From Paenibacillus sp. CF384 (GTDB lineage Bacteria > Bacillota > Bacilli > Paenibacillales > Paenibacillaceae): a DNA stretch of 64,000 bases. A program made the translations under genes and the position numbers. Shown piece by piece: positions 39,979 to 49,522 of the stretch (positions are counted from its first letter, which is position 1; every line of letters starts with the position of its first letter). The stretch covers positions 1-64,000 of the forward strand of contig NZ_FNNV01000022.1 in assembly GCF_900106745.1 (NCBI RefSeq), in the 5' to 3' direction. The notes under the pieces were generated by a model. The model worked only from the letters and a program-made list of their open reading frames with translations. It did not search any database and was not told the DNA's origin.

Positions 39979-42228
39979 GTGGCGGATTGTAATCAAAATC
40001 CAGTCGGTGAATGCTCGGAGGCGGAAGGTCGTGATACTACCGCTAACGGTATGGCTTCCCATGCTGAGGGGTATCAAACAACCGCGAACGGGGATGCTTC
40101 CCATGCGGAAGGAAGCGGGACGACGGCGGGAGGCGGCGCTGCCCATGCGGAAGGCTATCAGACGCAAACGGCAGCGGATACCGCTCATGCGGAAGGAACG
40201 GCAACAATTGCGAGCGGCGTTGCAGCCCATGCGGAAGGAAGTTCATCCGCAGCCAATGGTTCAGCTTCTCATGCAGAGGGTTATCTGAGTGCTGCTAATG
40301 GACTTGCTTCGCATGCGGAGGGGATTTCATCGGTAGCGAATGGTTCTGCATCCTATGCCGGAGGCAGGGAAAGCACTGCGAATGGTGCAGCTTCGCATGC
40401 GGAGGGGTTTCAAACGATGGCTAATGCGGATACCTCTCATGCGGAAGGCTATCAAACGACAGCAGGCGGGGATGCTTCGCATGCGGAAGGCTACCAGACC
40501 TTAACAGTCGGAGCTGCTGCTCATACGGAAGGGTCCCAGACTGTAGCCGGTGGCGGTTCATCTCACGCAGAGGGCAGTAATACGCAATCGCTTGCTTTGA
40601 ATTCGCACGCGGAAGGGGAAGGCAATATAGCAAGTGGCCGTGCTTCTCATGTGGAAGGCGGAGGCGTGGATCAACTAGGCAATCCTGCACCCAACCAAGC
40701 CATCGGCGCTTCTTCTCATGCCGAAGGGATAGGGACCGAGGCAAGCGGAGATGGCGCTCATGCCGAAGGCGGAACGGTGGATTTTACGATTGCTCCAGGT
40801 CCTCGTGCGACGGCATCCTTTGCGCATGCAGAGGGACAAACCACTGTTGCGAGCGGAACGGCCGCGCATGCGGAAGGTTTCCAAACGCTCGCCAGCGGAC
40901 CCAGTGCGCATGCAGAAGGCGCCAATACGACTGCCGGCGGGAGTTTCTCCCATGCCGAAGGCATAGGAACAAATGCAAGCGGCGTTTATTCGCATGCGGA
41001 AGGTGCCGATTCGACTGCAAGCGGTCAGGCCTCCCACGCCGAGGGAGAGAGCAACACGGCAAGCGGCAGAGCTTCCCATGCTGAAGGCGGCGCAGTGGAT
41101 TCGCTGGGCAATTTTGCTCCAACCGTTGCATCGGGCGACAGCTCCCATGCCGAAGGGGTAGGCACGATAGCGATCGGGTTTGCTGCCCATGCGGAAGGGG
41201 GCACGAATGATGTGACCGTTGCGCCAGGACCGAGGGCTCTGGCTGCATTTTCGCATGCCGAAGGGCAAACCACCGTGGCCAGTGGAACGGCGGCTCATGC
41301 GGAAGGCTTTCAGACTACCGCGAGCGGCCCCGGGACACATGCGGAAGGCGCAAACACGAGTGCGAGCGGGCCGTTCTCCCATGCAGAGGGCATCGGCACA
41401 AGCGCGAATGGACCTTATTCGCATGCGGAAGGAGCCGATACGCTGGCAGGCGGTCAAGCATCGCATGCGGAAGGCTCCGCTACGAGTGCGTTAGCTGCGT
41501 CTTCCCATGCAGAAGGTATAAATACATCTGTCGATATGCTGCATACTGGCGCTCATATTATGGGGCTGAATGGGACAACCAGATTTCCGTATTCATGGCA
41601 CTTAGCCAATGGGTTGATGGTAGGCCCGACTTTGAACTCTGCCGTTATCGAAGGGGTGACCGGTAACTTGTATTTGGATGGCACGGTCAGCTCGCCGAAC
41701 GCCGCCGATTACGCCGAAATGTTCGAAACGGCAGATGGTCTTGGAATCGACGTCGGCTATTTTGTCACGCTTGACGATCAGGCATGTGATAAAATCCGTC
41801 GAGCAACGGCAGCAGACGGTTACATCCTCGGCGTTGTCAGCGCTCGTCCGGCCGTCTTAGCGGATTCCAGCGATTTGCGCTGGCATGGGCTGTTTGTTAC
41901 CGATGAATGGGACCGCATTCAGTACCATGAGGTGAATGTGCCCGCAATGTTTGACGGTTCGGGTGTTGTATTAAGGCCAGCCGGCAGCAAGATGGAGCCG
42001 ATGCTGAACCCGGATTGGAACGAAGCTATGGATTATGTGCCGCGTTCGCAGCGTCCGGAGTGGGTGGCCGTCGGCGTGGTCGGCAAGCTGCTTGTTCGGG
42101 ATGACGGCACATGTGTGCCCGGGGGCTACTGCATGTCGAACGATGAGGGAACAGCGACGGCAGCTGCAACGGGATATCGCGTCATGAAACGGATCGGGCC
42201 GAATCAAGTTCGGATATTCGTGAAATAA
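39979..42228 (+). CDS. Repeat protein with YadA-head-like repeats and Peptidase_G2-like C-terminal domain
   Basis: About 749 residues. About 34 copies of a 14-residue repeat centred on SHAEG (for example SHAEGYQTTANGDA) run from near residue 10 to 530. This is the pattern of YadA-type left-handed beta-roll heads in trimeric surface or fibre proteins. A block of nine repeats (143 residues, 429 bp) is duplicated in tandem. The C-terminal 200 residues resemble the Peptidase_G2 self-cleaving chaperone domain of phage and Bacillus fibre proteins (SPNAADYAEMFE, then VGVVGKLLVRDDGTC). It starts at a GTG with AAAGGAG eight bases upstream. There is no signal peptide, so release may be by lysis, as for spore or phage fibres. 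No phage genes are near. Confidence 0.88.
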   Translation: MADCNQNPVGECSEAEGRDTTANGMASHAEGYQTTANGDASHAEGSGTTAGGGAAHAEGYQTQTAADTAHAEGTATIASGVAAHAEGSSSAANGSASHAEGYLSAANGLASHAEGISSVANGSASYAGGRESTANGAASHAEGFQTMANADTSHAEGYQTTAGGDASHAEGYQTLTVGAAAHTEGSQTVAGGGSSHAEGSNTQSLALNSHAEGEGNIASGRASHVEGGGVDQLGNPAPNQAIGASSHAEGIGTEASGDGAHAEGGTVDFTIAPGPRATASFAHAEGQTTVASGTAAHAEGFQTLASGPSAHAEGANTTAGGSFSHAEGIGTNASGVYSHAEGADSTASGQASHAEGESNTASGRASHAEGGAVDSLGNFAPTVASGDSSHAEGVGTIAIGFAAHAEGGTNDVTVAPGPRALAAFSHAEGQTTVASGTAAHAEGFQTTASGPGTHAEGANTSASGPFSHAEGIGTSANGPYSHAEGADTLAGGQASHAEGSATSALAASSHAEGINTSVDMLHTGAHIMGLNGTTRFPYSWHLANGLMVGPTLNSAVIEGVTGNLYLDGTVSSPNAADYAEMFETADGLGIDVGYFVTLDDQACDKIRRATAADGYILGVVSARPAVLADSSDLRWHGLFVTDEWDRIQYHEVNVPAMFDGSGVVLRPAGSKMEPMLNPDWNEAMDYVPRSQRPEWVAVGVVGKLLVRDDGTCVPGGYCMSNDEGTATAAATGYRVMKRIGPNQVRIFVK

Positions 42229-42235
42229 GGGCAGG

Positions 42236-42265
42236 GAGCTGCGGATGATGAGCAGCTCTTTTTTT
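42236..42265 (+). terminator. Terminator of the repeat-protein gene
   Basis: GAGCTGC/GCAGCTC followed by seven T. Confidence 0.92.
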
Positions 42266-42340
42266 CGTCTATTTTTCTATTGATTTCATATATGTTACGA
42301 TCTAAAAACAATATATTCCTATATTAGGTGGTGTCTGGTG

Positions 42341-43045
42341 ATGGGAGTCATTCGGCTAGTAGATATTGAGAAGGTTTATTCCGGCGACCTGATTGAGACA
42401 CCTGTACTGAATCAAGTACAGCTTTCTTTGAAACGCAATGAATTCACGGCGGTCGTCGGTGCGTCCGGATCCGGCAAATCCACGCTGCTCAGTCTGGTCA
42501 GTACGCTGGATCAACCTACCTCAGGACAAGTTTTTTTTGACGACGTCAATGTTGCCGGATTAAAGGGAAATCGATTGGCTGACTTTCGATTCGAGCGGAT
42601 CGGAATGGTATTTCAGCATTTTCATCTTCTGCCTACGTTAACTGCGCTGGAGAACGTCATGTCGCCTTTTTTTGGACGGAGGACGAAAGTTGATTATAAG
42701 AAGAAGGCTGCACAGCTGCTTGCACAATTGGGTCTTGCAGCCAAACAAAATTCGCTTCCGTCGCAGCTCTCCGGCGGCGAACAGCAGCGTGTTGCAATAG
42801 CACGTGCCCTGGTGAATGAGCCGGAGTGGCTGCTGGCTGACGAGCCTACAGGAAACTTGGATTCTCGTAACGCGCAGCTATTCTATGATTTGCTGCATCA
42901 ACTAAAGCGTGAATTTGGTTGCGGCATTGTGGTGGTTACTCATGATATGCAGCTCGCACAGAAGGCCGATCGGTTAATTGAGATTAGAGATGGCCGCGTT
43001 GTGGAAGACCGCAGTCTACATGCAGATGGCGGAAGCTCATGCTAA
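42341..43045 (+). CDS. ABC transporter ATPase (LolD/MacB type)
   Basis: About 234 residues. Walker A is GASGSGKST, the Q-loop is [10 protein letters not shown], the signature is [15 protein letters not shown], Walker B is [11 protein letters not shown] and the switch His is in VVTHD. This subfamily powers mechanotransmission-type FtsX permeases rather than import. AGGTGG lies nine bases before the ATG. The next gene overlaps its end by 7 bases, so the ATPase and the giant permease are made together. Probable roles are extrusion of a peptide or lipid, or control of an outer-surface protease. Confidence 0.95.
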   Translation: MGVIRLVDIEKVYSGDLIETPVLNQVQLSLKRNEFTAVVGASGSGKSTLLSLVSTLDQPTSGQVFFDDVNVAGLKGNRLADFRFERIGMVFQHFHLLPTLTALENVMSPFFGRRTKVDYKKKAAQLLAQLGLAAKQNSLPSQLSGGEQQRVAIARALVNEPEWLLADEPTGNLDSRNAQLFYDLLHQLKREFGCGIVVVTHDMQLAQKADRLIEIRDGRVVEDRSLHADGGSSC

Positions 43046-46000
43046 GGTTCATTTGGTCGAATTGGTGGCGTCATAAGGAACGATTTCTCATCATGCTTGT
43101 TGGTGTGTTCATTGTTAGTGCGGGGCTTAGCTTTCTGTTTGGCCTGAATGAATCCAACAAAGGGACCGTCATGGAAACGCTGGAGAACAAATGGAAGGTT
43201 TCTTATGATATCCTTGTTCGTCCTCAAGGGACGCAGGCAACCGATGAAGCGAATCGCATGTTTGAGCCGAATTTTCAAGATGGCATAACCGGTGGGATCA
43301 GTCGCGAACAGTTGCAGCGAATCAAAGCGATTCCCGGGGTTAGCGTTGCAGCGCCGCTGGCTGTAATTGGATATACGGAATATTCAATGCCGCTTAATCA
43401 ATCCTTTAAATTCAAAGAACACGGTGTATATCGCTGGAAGGTTCAAACGACAACGAATAATGGTGTACAACATCAAACGTCAGTTCCGTTCTCCAGCTAT
43501 TATAATTACGACCTCGCAGATGATCCGGAATTCAAGCTGAGTACTTATGATACTACCTTGTTGGTAGGGATTGACCCGGTGGAAGAAGCCAAATTGGTAG
43601 GGTTGGACAAGGCCGTTCTATCGTCCTATACATCTCGTTATTTTAATGGTACGGATAGCAGCAAGGTTTATAACTTGGACCAACTGTATGGCGGGAGTTA
43701 TCGTGCAGTAGATGTCCCTATTCTGATGAGCAATCGGCCATTTACGGATAAGAAATATACGTTTGAATTCGAGAAGCTGGATGTCCCTTTTGAAACGGAG
43801 GCTGAGGTAGCGGAAACAAGGACGAAGATAAAAGCAAACGGCGGTCTTCGATACCTGGATCAATTTAACACTCAAACCTATACTTATCAGGACAAAGAAG
43901 TGGATGCCAATGAACGGCTAGCGGAGAAGTTTAAGATGTCGCAAACCGACCCGGATATTCTGCCGCTCGTTCAGAAAGCGACTCCGCTTACCTTCAAATC
44001 GACGAAGAGTCCATTCTCGAATCGTTGGCCTTACACGTATCAATTACAAACGTACACGGATCCTGCTCTGACGCTTGCCGAGCGGTTTCCGGACTATTAT
44101 CGTCCCTATGAGCGATTTGTCGACGCTCAGCATCCGGATGCTGTATATCGTAACATCTTGCGAGCGACCTATATTGGGCTCTATGATCCTACGAAGCTGC
44201 AAGTTTCCAAAGATCTGGAGCATCTCTTTCCAATGGATACCTATACAGCACCGTCAGCAAAGTTTGTTTTTGATTCAAAGGGCCGCCCTGCAAACCCGCA
44301 ATCTACGATTAAACCGGTCAACAATCCGCTCGGCTTCTTGACGAGTCCGCCTACAATGCTGACAACGCTCGAAGCTGCTTCCATGCTATCCGGTGACAAA
44401 CCGATCTCTGTCATTCGAATTAAGGCAGCCGGAATCAATGAGGTATCAGATGCCAATCAAGCCAAGCTGGAGCAAATTGCCGCAGCCATTGAACAGCAGA
44501 CCGGCTTACAAACCGATATTATGATGGGCTCTTCGCCGCAACCGGTTTTGATTCAAGTCCCGGAGAGCGGAACGCAGAGCGCAATCGGTTGGATGGAACA
44601 GATGTGGATCAAGCTTGGTGCCGCACTCTCCATAGTAAGTGAAGTGAAGCTCGGTTTCTCGGGTATGCTGCTGCTGGTAATCGGAGTATCGATGATTTAT
44701 GTTGCGGCTACGAATATGGTGTCATTTCTCGTTAGGAAGAAACAATTTGCAATCATGCTGTCCATCGGGTGGAGAAAATCGAACCTACGACGTTTACTCC
44801 TCATGGAGTCTATGCTAATCGGTGTTTTTGTGGCGCTGGTGACGTGGACAATGGAATCCTATTTTATTCTTGCCCGCGGATCTGAGCTGTCACTGTCTCG
44901 ATTTCTGTTCATAGGGGGCTGTGGGTTCGTTATCTATATGCTTGGTGTCATCGCACCGATCTTGCAAGTAGGTCGAATCAAGCCGATGGAAGCACTGCGT
45001 ACAGGTGAGTACATGGCGTCCACTCGAAGAATGATGCCGGTTCGACACTTAGTTCAGTTGGCTGCGGCTCACTTTCATGGCAAAATGAAGCGGAATTGGT
45101 TGTCTGTACTAGCGATGGCGGTTCCGACTATGCTGCTGATGTTTTTCGTGTTTGTGACCATCCGGCTGAAAGGCGTGTTCTATACGTCATGGCTTGGCCA
45201 ATATGCCGCTGCCGAGATTGGGAGCATGCACTATATTGCGATCGGCATTTGCTTATTAATCGCTGCACTCACCACGGCGGAAATCGTCTGGCAAAATGTT
45301 TCCGAACGAAAGCCCGAAATTGCCCTTTTGAAAGCGTTAGGCTGGCGCAATCGTTCCATTCGTCAGCTTATCTGGTACGAGGGCATGATAACCGGGATCG
45401 TGGCAGGTTTGTTGGCTTTTGTGCTAGGTGTTATGTTCATCGCGTTGTTGTACCGGAAGGTGCCCGTTGATGAGTTGTGGTATTTGCTAATGGTAGGCGT
45501 GGTTCCTGTTCTCACAGGCTTATTAGGCTCAATCCTTCCTGCCGAAATGGCGGTAGCTCTCTCTCCGGTTGAGGGAATGAAAGGCAGTTACACGACGGCT
45601 AAGCAGACGGAAGCGCGTCTGAAGAAGATTATTATGGCGGTGGCAATGGTTACACTGCTTGTTGCTGCAGCTTCGATCGGACGTTTAGTCATGTTAGATC
45701 TGGGCCGGGAGACACCATCGGTAGAGGCAAACGTCGTTATTACCGCAGATCCTCACGGTGAGGTAGAAGTTGGCAAGCTGGAAGGGTATACGCCCAAGTT
45801 CGTGGAGAACGGCAGCAGAGCTTCTTATGATCTGCAGCTGCGGATGAATGATCAAGCGAAATTCAGTGTTGAGGCGGCTATCGAAGTAAACAATCAATCG
45901 GGTGAAGAATGGGACGAGCTTGTGTTCTATATGATACCCCATGTGTTCAGCGACAAGAGCGACTCCCAATTGTACCGGGCTTCTGCGCGGTTTGAGATTG

Positions 46001-47052
46001 GCGGTATTACTGTTAATGGAGAGAGCACTTCCTTTACTCTTGAGGGGGACAAGTTGAGCGTTCCGTTAATGAAGCCGTTATTGCCAGCAGATCATGCAAA
46101 GGTCGAAGTGACCTATTCATTTCAAGTGCCGGAACATGGGATTCGTTACACGAACTCTGGTGCGAGCTACTATTTAGCACAGTGGTATCCCATGCTGGCG
46201 ACGTATCAAGGTGGGTGGAATAAGCAGCCTTATACGCCTCTGAGCGAGTCTTACCACACAGGGTTTAGTGACTTCACGCTTCACTATGACCTTCCAAGCG
46301 GATACCGGGTAATCAGCTCATCGGATGAAGATGCGACCGTCGCTTCTGATTCGGGGGACGTTCGCCTCTCCCATGCCAAAGAGTTGATGGTAACGGTAGC
46401 GAAAGAGCTGACGTTCGTGGAAACGAAGGTGGATGGTGTTGACCTTCGCGTATGGGGGAGTGGCAAATGGAAGGAGCAAGCGGAAGAGGCACTTCCAATC
46501 ATCACCAAAGCATTCCAATACTTCGAGCAGCACATCAGCAAATATCCGTACAAACAGCTAGACGTTATGTTCGATAATGTATCCTCCATGGAGTACCCGG
46601 GGATTGTGACGGTGGATAGCGATGCGGATAAGGAAAAACATACGCTGGTGCATGAGTTAGCTCATCAATGGTTCTACAATGTGGTAAGCAACGATCCTTA
46701 TGTCGACGGATGGTTGGACGAGGGGATGGCGGAGCTCAGCACAGCGTACTATTTGGATGATTTTTCGTTTGACGAGCGGTTCTATCGAGCCGGTTCGAAA
46801 CGCTCGAACTTACCGCTTTCCGCGTACGAGTCACGTGATATCATCCAGTCGCTGTATGCACAGCCGGCTATGAAAATGCGAGAGTTGTTCGATCGATATG
46901 GCGGCAAGGATGCGGGAGTAACTTTCTTGCACGCGTATTATGAGAAGTATCAGAATCAGCAAGTGGATACGAAGGAGTTCGTGCGATTTGCGGTGGCCTA
47001 CTTCTCGCTGCAAGATGATTCGTTCTTTCGAGACTGGCTGCAGCTGGAGTAA
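43039..47052 (+). CDS. FtsX-type ABC permease fused to an M1-type zinc metallopeptidase
   Basis: 1337 residues, far longer than a plain permease. After a first helix (residues 16-36) comes a roughly 490-residue outside domain. Two FtsX/MacB groups of helices follow (about 530-645 and 686-840), then another helix (865-890) and an outside C-terminal region. That region carries a beta domain and an M1 aminopeptidase-like domain: MEYPG in place of GAMEN, zinc motif HELAHQWFYN (His1205, His1209), WLDEGMAE (Glu1228) and a following Tyr (SLYAQPAMK). All catalytic residues seem present. It overlaps the ATPase gene. It may process or sense an extracellular peptide coupled to ATP-driven motion. Confidence 0.92.
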   Translation: MLRFIWSNWWRHKERFLIMLVGVFIVSAGLSFLFGLNESNKGTVMETLENKWKVSYDILVRPQGTQATDEANRMFEPNFQDGITGGISREQLQRIKAIPGVSVAAPLAVIGYTEYSMPLNQSFKFKEHGVYRWKVQTTTNNGVQHQTSVPFSSYYNYDLADDPEFKLSTYDTTLLVGIDPVEEAKLVGLDKAVLSSYTSRYFNGTDSSKVYNLDQLYGGSYRAVDVPILMSNRPFTDKKYTFEFEKLDVPFETEAEVAETRTKIKANGGLRYLDQFNTQTYTYQDKEVDANERLAEKFKMSQTDPDILPLVQKATPLTFKSTKSPFSNRWPYTYQLQTYTDPALTLAERFPDYYRPYERFVDAQHPDAVYRNILRATYIGLYDPTKLQVSKDLEHLFPMDTYTAPSAKFVFDSKGRPANPQSTIKPVNNPLGFLTSPPTMLTTLEAASMLSGDKPISVIRIKAAGINEVSDANQAKLEQIAAAIEQQTGLQTDIMMGSSPQPVLIQVPESGTQSAIGWMEQMWIKLGAALSIVSEVKLGFSGMLLLVIGVSMIYVAATNMVSFLVRKKQFAIMLSIGWRKSNLRRLLLMESMLIGVFVALVTWTMESYFILARGSELSLSRFLFIGGCGFVIYMLGVIAPILQVGRIKPMEALRTGEYMASTRRMMPVRHLVQLAAAHFHGKMKRNWLSVLAMAVPTMLLMFFVFVTIRLKGVFYTSWLGQYAAAEIGSMHYIAIGICLLIAALTTAEIVWQNVSERKPEIALLKALGWRNRSIRQLIWYEGMITGIVAGLLAFVLGVMFIALLYRKVPVDELWYLLMVGVVPVLTGLLGSILPAEMAVALSPVEGMKGSYTTAKQTEARLKKIIMAVAMVTLLVAAASIGRLVMLDLGRETPSVEANVVITADPHGEVEVGKLEGYTPKFVENGSRASYDLQLRMNDQAKFSVEAAIEVNNQSGEEWDELVFYMIPHVFSDKSDSQLYRASARFEIGGITVNGESTSFTLEGDKLSVPLMKPLLPADHAKVEVTYSFQVPEHGIRYTNSGASYYLAQWYPMLATYQGGWNKQPYTPLSESYHTGFSDFTLHYDLPSGYRVISSSDEDATVASDSGDVRLSHAKELMVTVAKELTFVETKVDGVDLRVWGSGKWKEQAEEALPIITKAFQYFEQHISKYPYKQLDVMFDNVSSMEYPGIVTVDSDADKEKHTLVHELAHQWFYNVVSNDPYVDGWLDEGMAELSTAYYLDDFSFDERFYRAGSKRSNLPLSAYESRDIIQSLYAQPAMKMRELFDRYGGKDAGVTFLHAYYEKYQNQQVDTKEFVRFAVAYFSLQDDSFFRDWLQLE

Positions 47053-47055
47053 GCA

Positions 47056-47092
47056 AGAGGCCTGCCACATTGACTGTGGCAGGGCTCTTCAT
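47056..47092 (+). terminator. Hairpin after the permease-peptidase gene
   Basis: AGAG-CCTGCCACA pairs with TGTGGCAGG-CTCT. The T-run is weak (CTTC). Confidence 0.65.
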
Positions 47093-47147
47093 GCGTTATG
47101 CAGCATGGCGAATCGACCACAATGTGGCTGGATCAAGCGCGGCAGAC

Positions 47148-47560
47148 GCTGAGAGATCGAAAATGAAACTCTCAGCGTCACAAGTCGCGGAAGAGAGAGC
47201 TGAGAGTTCCAAAAGTGAACTCTCGGCGTCTACAGCGTGGCTAGACTAGGCGTGGCAGACGCTGAGAGATCGAAAACGGAACTCTCAGCGTCACAATTCG
47301 CGTAAAAGAGAGTCGAGAGTTCCAAAAGTGAACTCTCGGCGTCTCCAGCGTGGCTAGACTAGGCGCGGCAGACGCTGAGAGATCGAAAACGGAACTCTCA
47401 GCGTCACAAGTCACGAAAAAGAGAGCTGAGAGTTCCAAAAGTGAACTCTCGGCGTCTACAGCGTGGCTAGACTAGGCGTGGCAGACGCTGAGAGATCGAA
47501 AACGGAACTCTCAGCGTCACAATTCGCGTAAAAGAGAGTCGAGAGTTCCAAAAGTGAACT
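47148..47560. repeat. About 113-bp tandem repeats with CTGAGAG hairpins (array C)
   Basis: Units begin at about 47148, 47262, 47374 and 47487 (112-114 bp apart). Each has GCTGAGAG-GGAACTCTCAGC and GAGAGTTCC-GTGAACTCTC stem-loops, joined by a linker with TGGCTAGACTAGGCG. The hairpin arms match those of arrays A and B at 14.2-15.2 kb, while the linkers do not. Confidence 0.92.
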
Positions 47561-47567
47561 GTCGCTG

Positions 47568-48362
47568 TAAGCGGCTATTCCGCTTACGGCGACGAAACTA
47601 ACCCAATTCCAGACTCGTAATCGACTATTCCTCTTAAAGTAACTCATCCTCACTTAAAGTGGCACCCTATCTCCCAGTTTTCTCGCAATAAGCGGCTATT
47701 CCGCTTACGGCGACCAAACTAACCTAATTCCAGCCTCGAAAGCGACTATTCTTCTTAAACTAACTCATCCCCTCCAAAAGTGGTACCATATCGCCCAGTT
47801 ATCTTGCTGTAAGCGGCTATTCCGCTTACGGCGACCAAACTAACCCAATTCCAGCCTCGAAAGCGACTATTTCTCTTAACATACCTTCAACCCACCAAAA
47901 GTGGCACCATATCGCCCAGTTATCTCGCCGTAAGCGGCTATTCCGCTTACGGCAACCAAACTAACTAATTCGAGCCTCGAAAGCGACTATTTCTCTTAAC
48001 ATACCTTCAACCCACCAAAAGTGGCACCATATCGCCCAGTTATCTTGCTGTAAGCGGCTATTCCGCTTACAGCGACCAAACTAATCCAATTCCAGCCTCG
48101 TAAGCGACTATTTCTCTTAAAGTAACTCTTCCTCACCAAAAGTGGCACCAAATCGTCCAGTTAACTCGATGTAAGCGGCTATTCCACTTACGGCGACCAA
48201 ACTAACCCAATTCGAGCATCGTAAGCGACTATTCCTCTTAAAATACCTTCAACCCACTAAAATTGGCACCATATCGTTGAGTTATCTCGCAATAAGCGAC
48301 TATTCCGCTTACAGCGACGAAACTAACCCAATTCCAGCCTCGTAAGCGGCTATTCCGCTTAC
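47568..48362. repeat. 121-bp tandem repeats with TAAGCGG hairpins (array D)
   Basis: TAAGCGGCTATTCCGCTTA begins at 47568, 47689, 47810, 47931, 48051, 48172 and 48293 (120 or 121 bp apart), with a last partial copy at 48343. Each unit also carries a weaker second hairpin (AAGCGACTATTTCTCTTA) and the word AAAAGTGGCACC. The region lies between convergent genes. I see no gene in 47093-48456. Confidence 0.93.
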
Positions 48363-48387
48363 AGCCCCACTCCACTCCCCTCCACAC

Positions 48388-48447
48388 AAAAAAGCCCAAG
48401 AGCAACCGAGCCGCATACGATCATGCGACTCAGTTCCCCTCGGGCTA
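48388..48447 (-). terminator. Long terminator of the aldo/keto reductase gene
   Basis: On the minus strand AGCCCGAG pairs with CTCTTGGGCT around an inner stem GAGTCGCATG/ATGCGGCTC, then six T. Confidence 0.88.
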
Positions 48448-48456
48448 TTCAATGCC

Positions 48457-49437
48457 TTAAGGCAAGTTCACGCCGCGCGAAGCGACGTACAGGCGGTACC
48501 AGTCTTCGCGCGAGAGGCGAAGGGTGGCCGCATCCCGGCAAGCGCGGATGCGCTCCGGGTTAATCGTGCCGATCACCGGCTGGATGCCGGCCGGGTGCGT
48601 CATCAACCAAGCGAGCACGATAGATTCGCGTGTCGTGTTATGCTTCTCGGCAAGCTGGGCCACAAGCGCAGCGGTTTGCACGACGCTTTCGCTCTGGCCT
48701 TCCAAGGAGCCGCCGGAATAACGGCCTTGCGCGAGCGGTCCCCATGATTGCAGCTGAATGTTCTCCAGGCGGCTGTGTTCCATCGTGCCTTCCGGGAACA
48801 CATTGTTGCGCCATGCTTCTTGGTTTACGCTGACGGCGGTGTCGCAGAAGCCGATTTTGTGCAAGCTCATTTCGAGCTGGTTTACGATGAACGGCTCGTC
48901 GCTGTAAGCTTGCAGCAGACGGATTTGGCCGTGACTCATGTTGGACACGCCGAAGTGGCGCACTTTGCCAGATGCTTTCAGCGCATGAATTGCACTGGCT
49001 ACATCTTCCGGCTCGACAAGTGGATCAGGACGGTGCAGCAGCAGGATATCGAGATAGTCCGTGCCCAAGCGCTCCAAGATCCCATCCACGCTGTCCAAAA
49101 TATAGTCGGCCGAGAAATCAAATCGATGCGGGTTACTCTCATCCCCGAAGCGAATACCGCATTTGGACTGGATGATGATCTCCTCGCGAAGCGAAGGACG
49201 CTCCTTCAGCAGCTGCGAGAATACGCGCTCTGCTTTGCCAGCCGTATAAATGTCGGCATGGTCGAACATGTTGATACCAATCTCAAGCGCGGCATCGAGC
49301 GCTTCGTTGCCTTCGCGGTAGTGCTCGGCTGTAATGGGGCTGCTAGCGTTCCAGTCGCCTCCAAGTCTCATGCATCCGAGTACGAGTTGGCTGGCATTTA
49401 TATGACGGCGTTGCAGCGGAATAGGTTTCTGTGTCAT
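48457..49437 (-). CDS. Aldo/keto reductase
   Basis: About 326 residues, a TIM-barrel NAD(P)H-dependent oxidoreductase close to the YdhF/YdhF-like group. The catalytic Asp-Tyr pair is in NMFDHADIYTAGKAERV, the Lys is in IQSKCGIRF and the active-site His is in ILLLHRPDP. The cofactor-binding end is QPVIGTINPERIR. It reduces sugar or small carbonyl compounds, physiological substrate unknown. The frame is open to 49470. The ATG at 49437 has TTGGAGG at good spacing. It is a single gene ended by a strong terminator. Confidence 0.93.
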   Translation of the reverse strand: MTQKPIPLQRRHINASQLVLGCMRLGGDWNASSPITAEHYREGNEALDAALEIGINMFDHADIYTAGKAERVFSQLLKERPSLREEIIIQSKCGIRFGDESNPHRFDFSADYILDSVDGILERLGTDYLDILLLHRPDPLVEPEDVASAIHALKASGKVRHFGVSNMSHGQIRLLQAYSDEPFIVNQLEMSLHKIGFCDTAVSVNQEAWRNNVFPEGTMEHSRLENIQLQSWGPLAQGRYSGGSLEGQSESVVQTAALVAQLAEKHNTTRESIVLAWLMTHPAGIQPVIGTINPERIRACRDAATLRLSREDWYRLYVASRGVNLP

Positions 49438-49522
49438 AGGATCCTCCAATGTTTCATATGGAATGGTCAAGCTCCTGTTTCATTATGATGCAGTAACATG
49501 CAAAATAAAAGTAGTGAAAATA

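Noticed and set aside
40675-41466. Antisense frames over the SHAEG repeats
   Set aside because: Repeat DNA keeps several frames open. The plus frame has the ribosome binding site and recognisable C-terminal domain.
39979-42228. Prophage fragment
   Set aside because: The Peptidase_G2-like end occurs in phage fibres, but no structural, lysis, integrase or terminase genes lie nearby.
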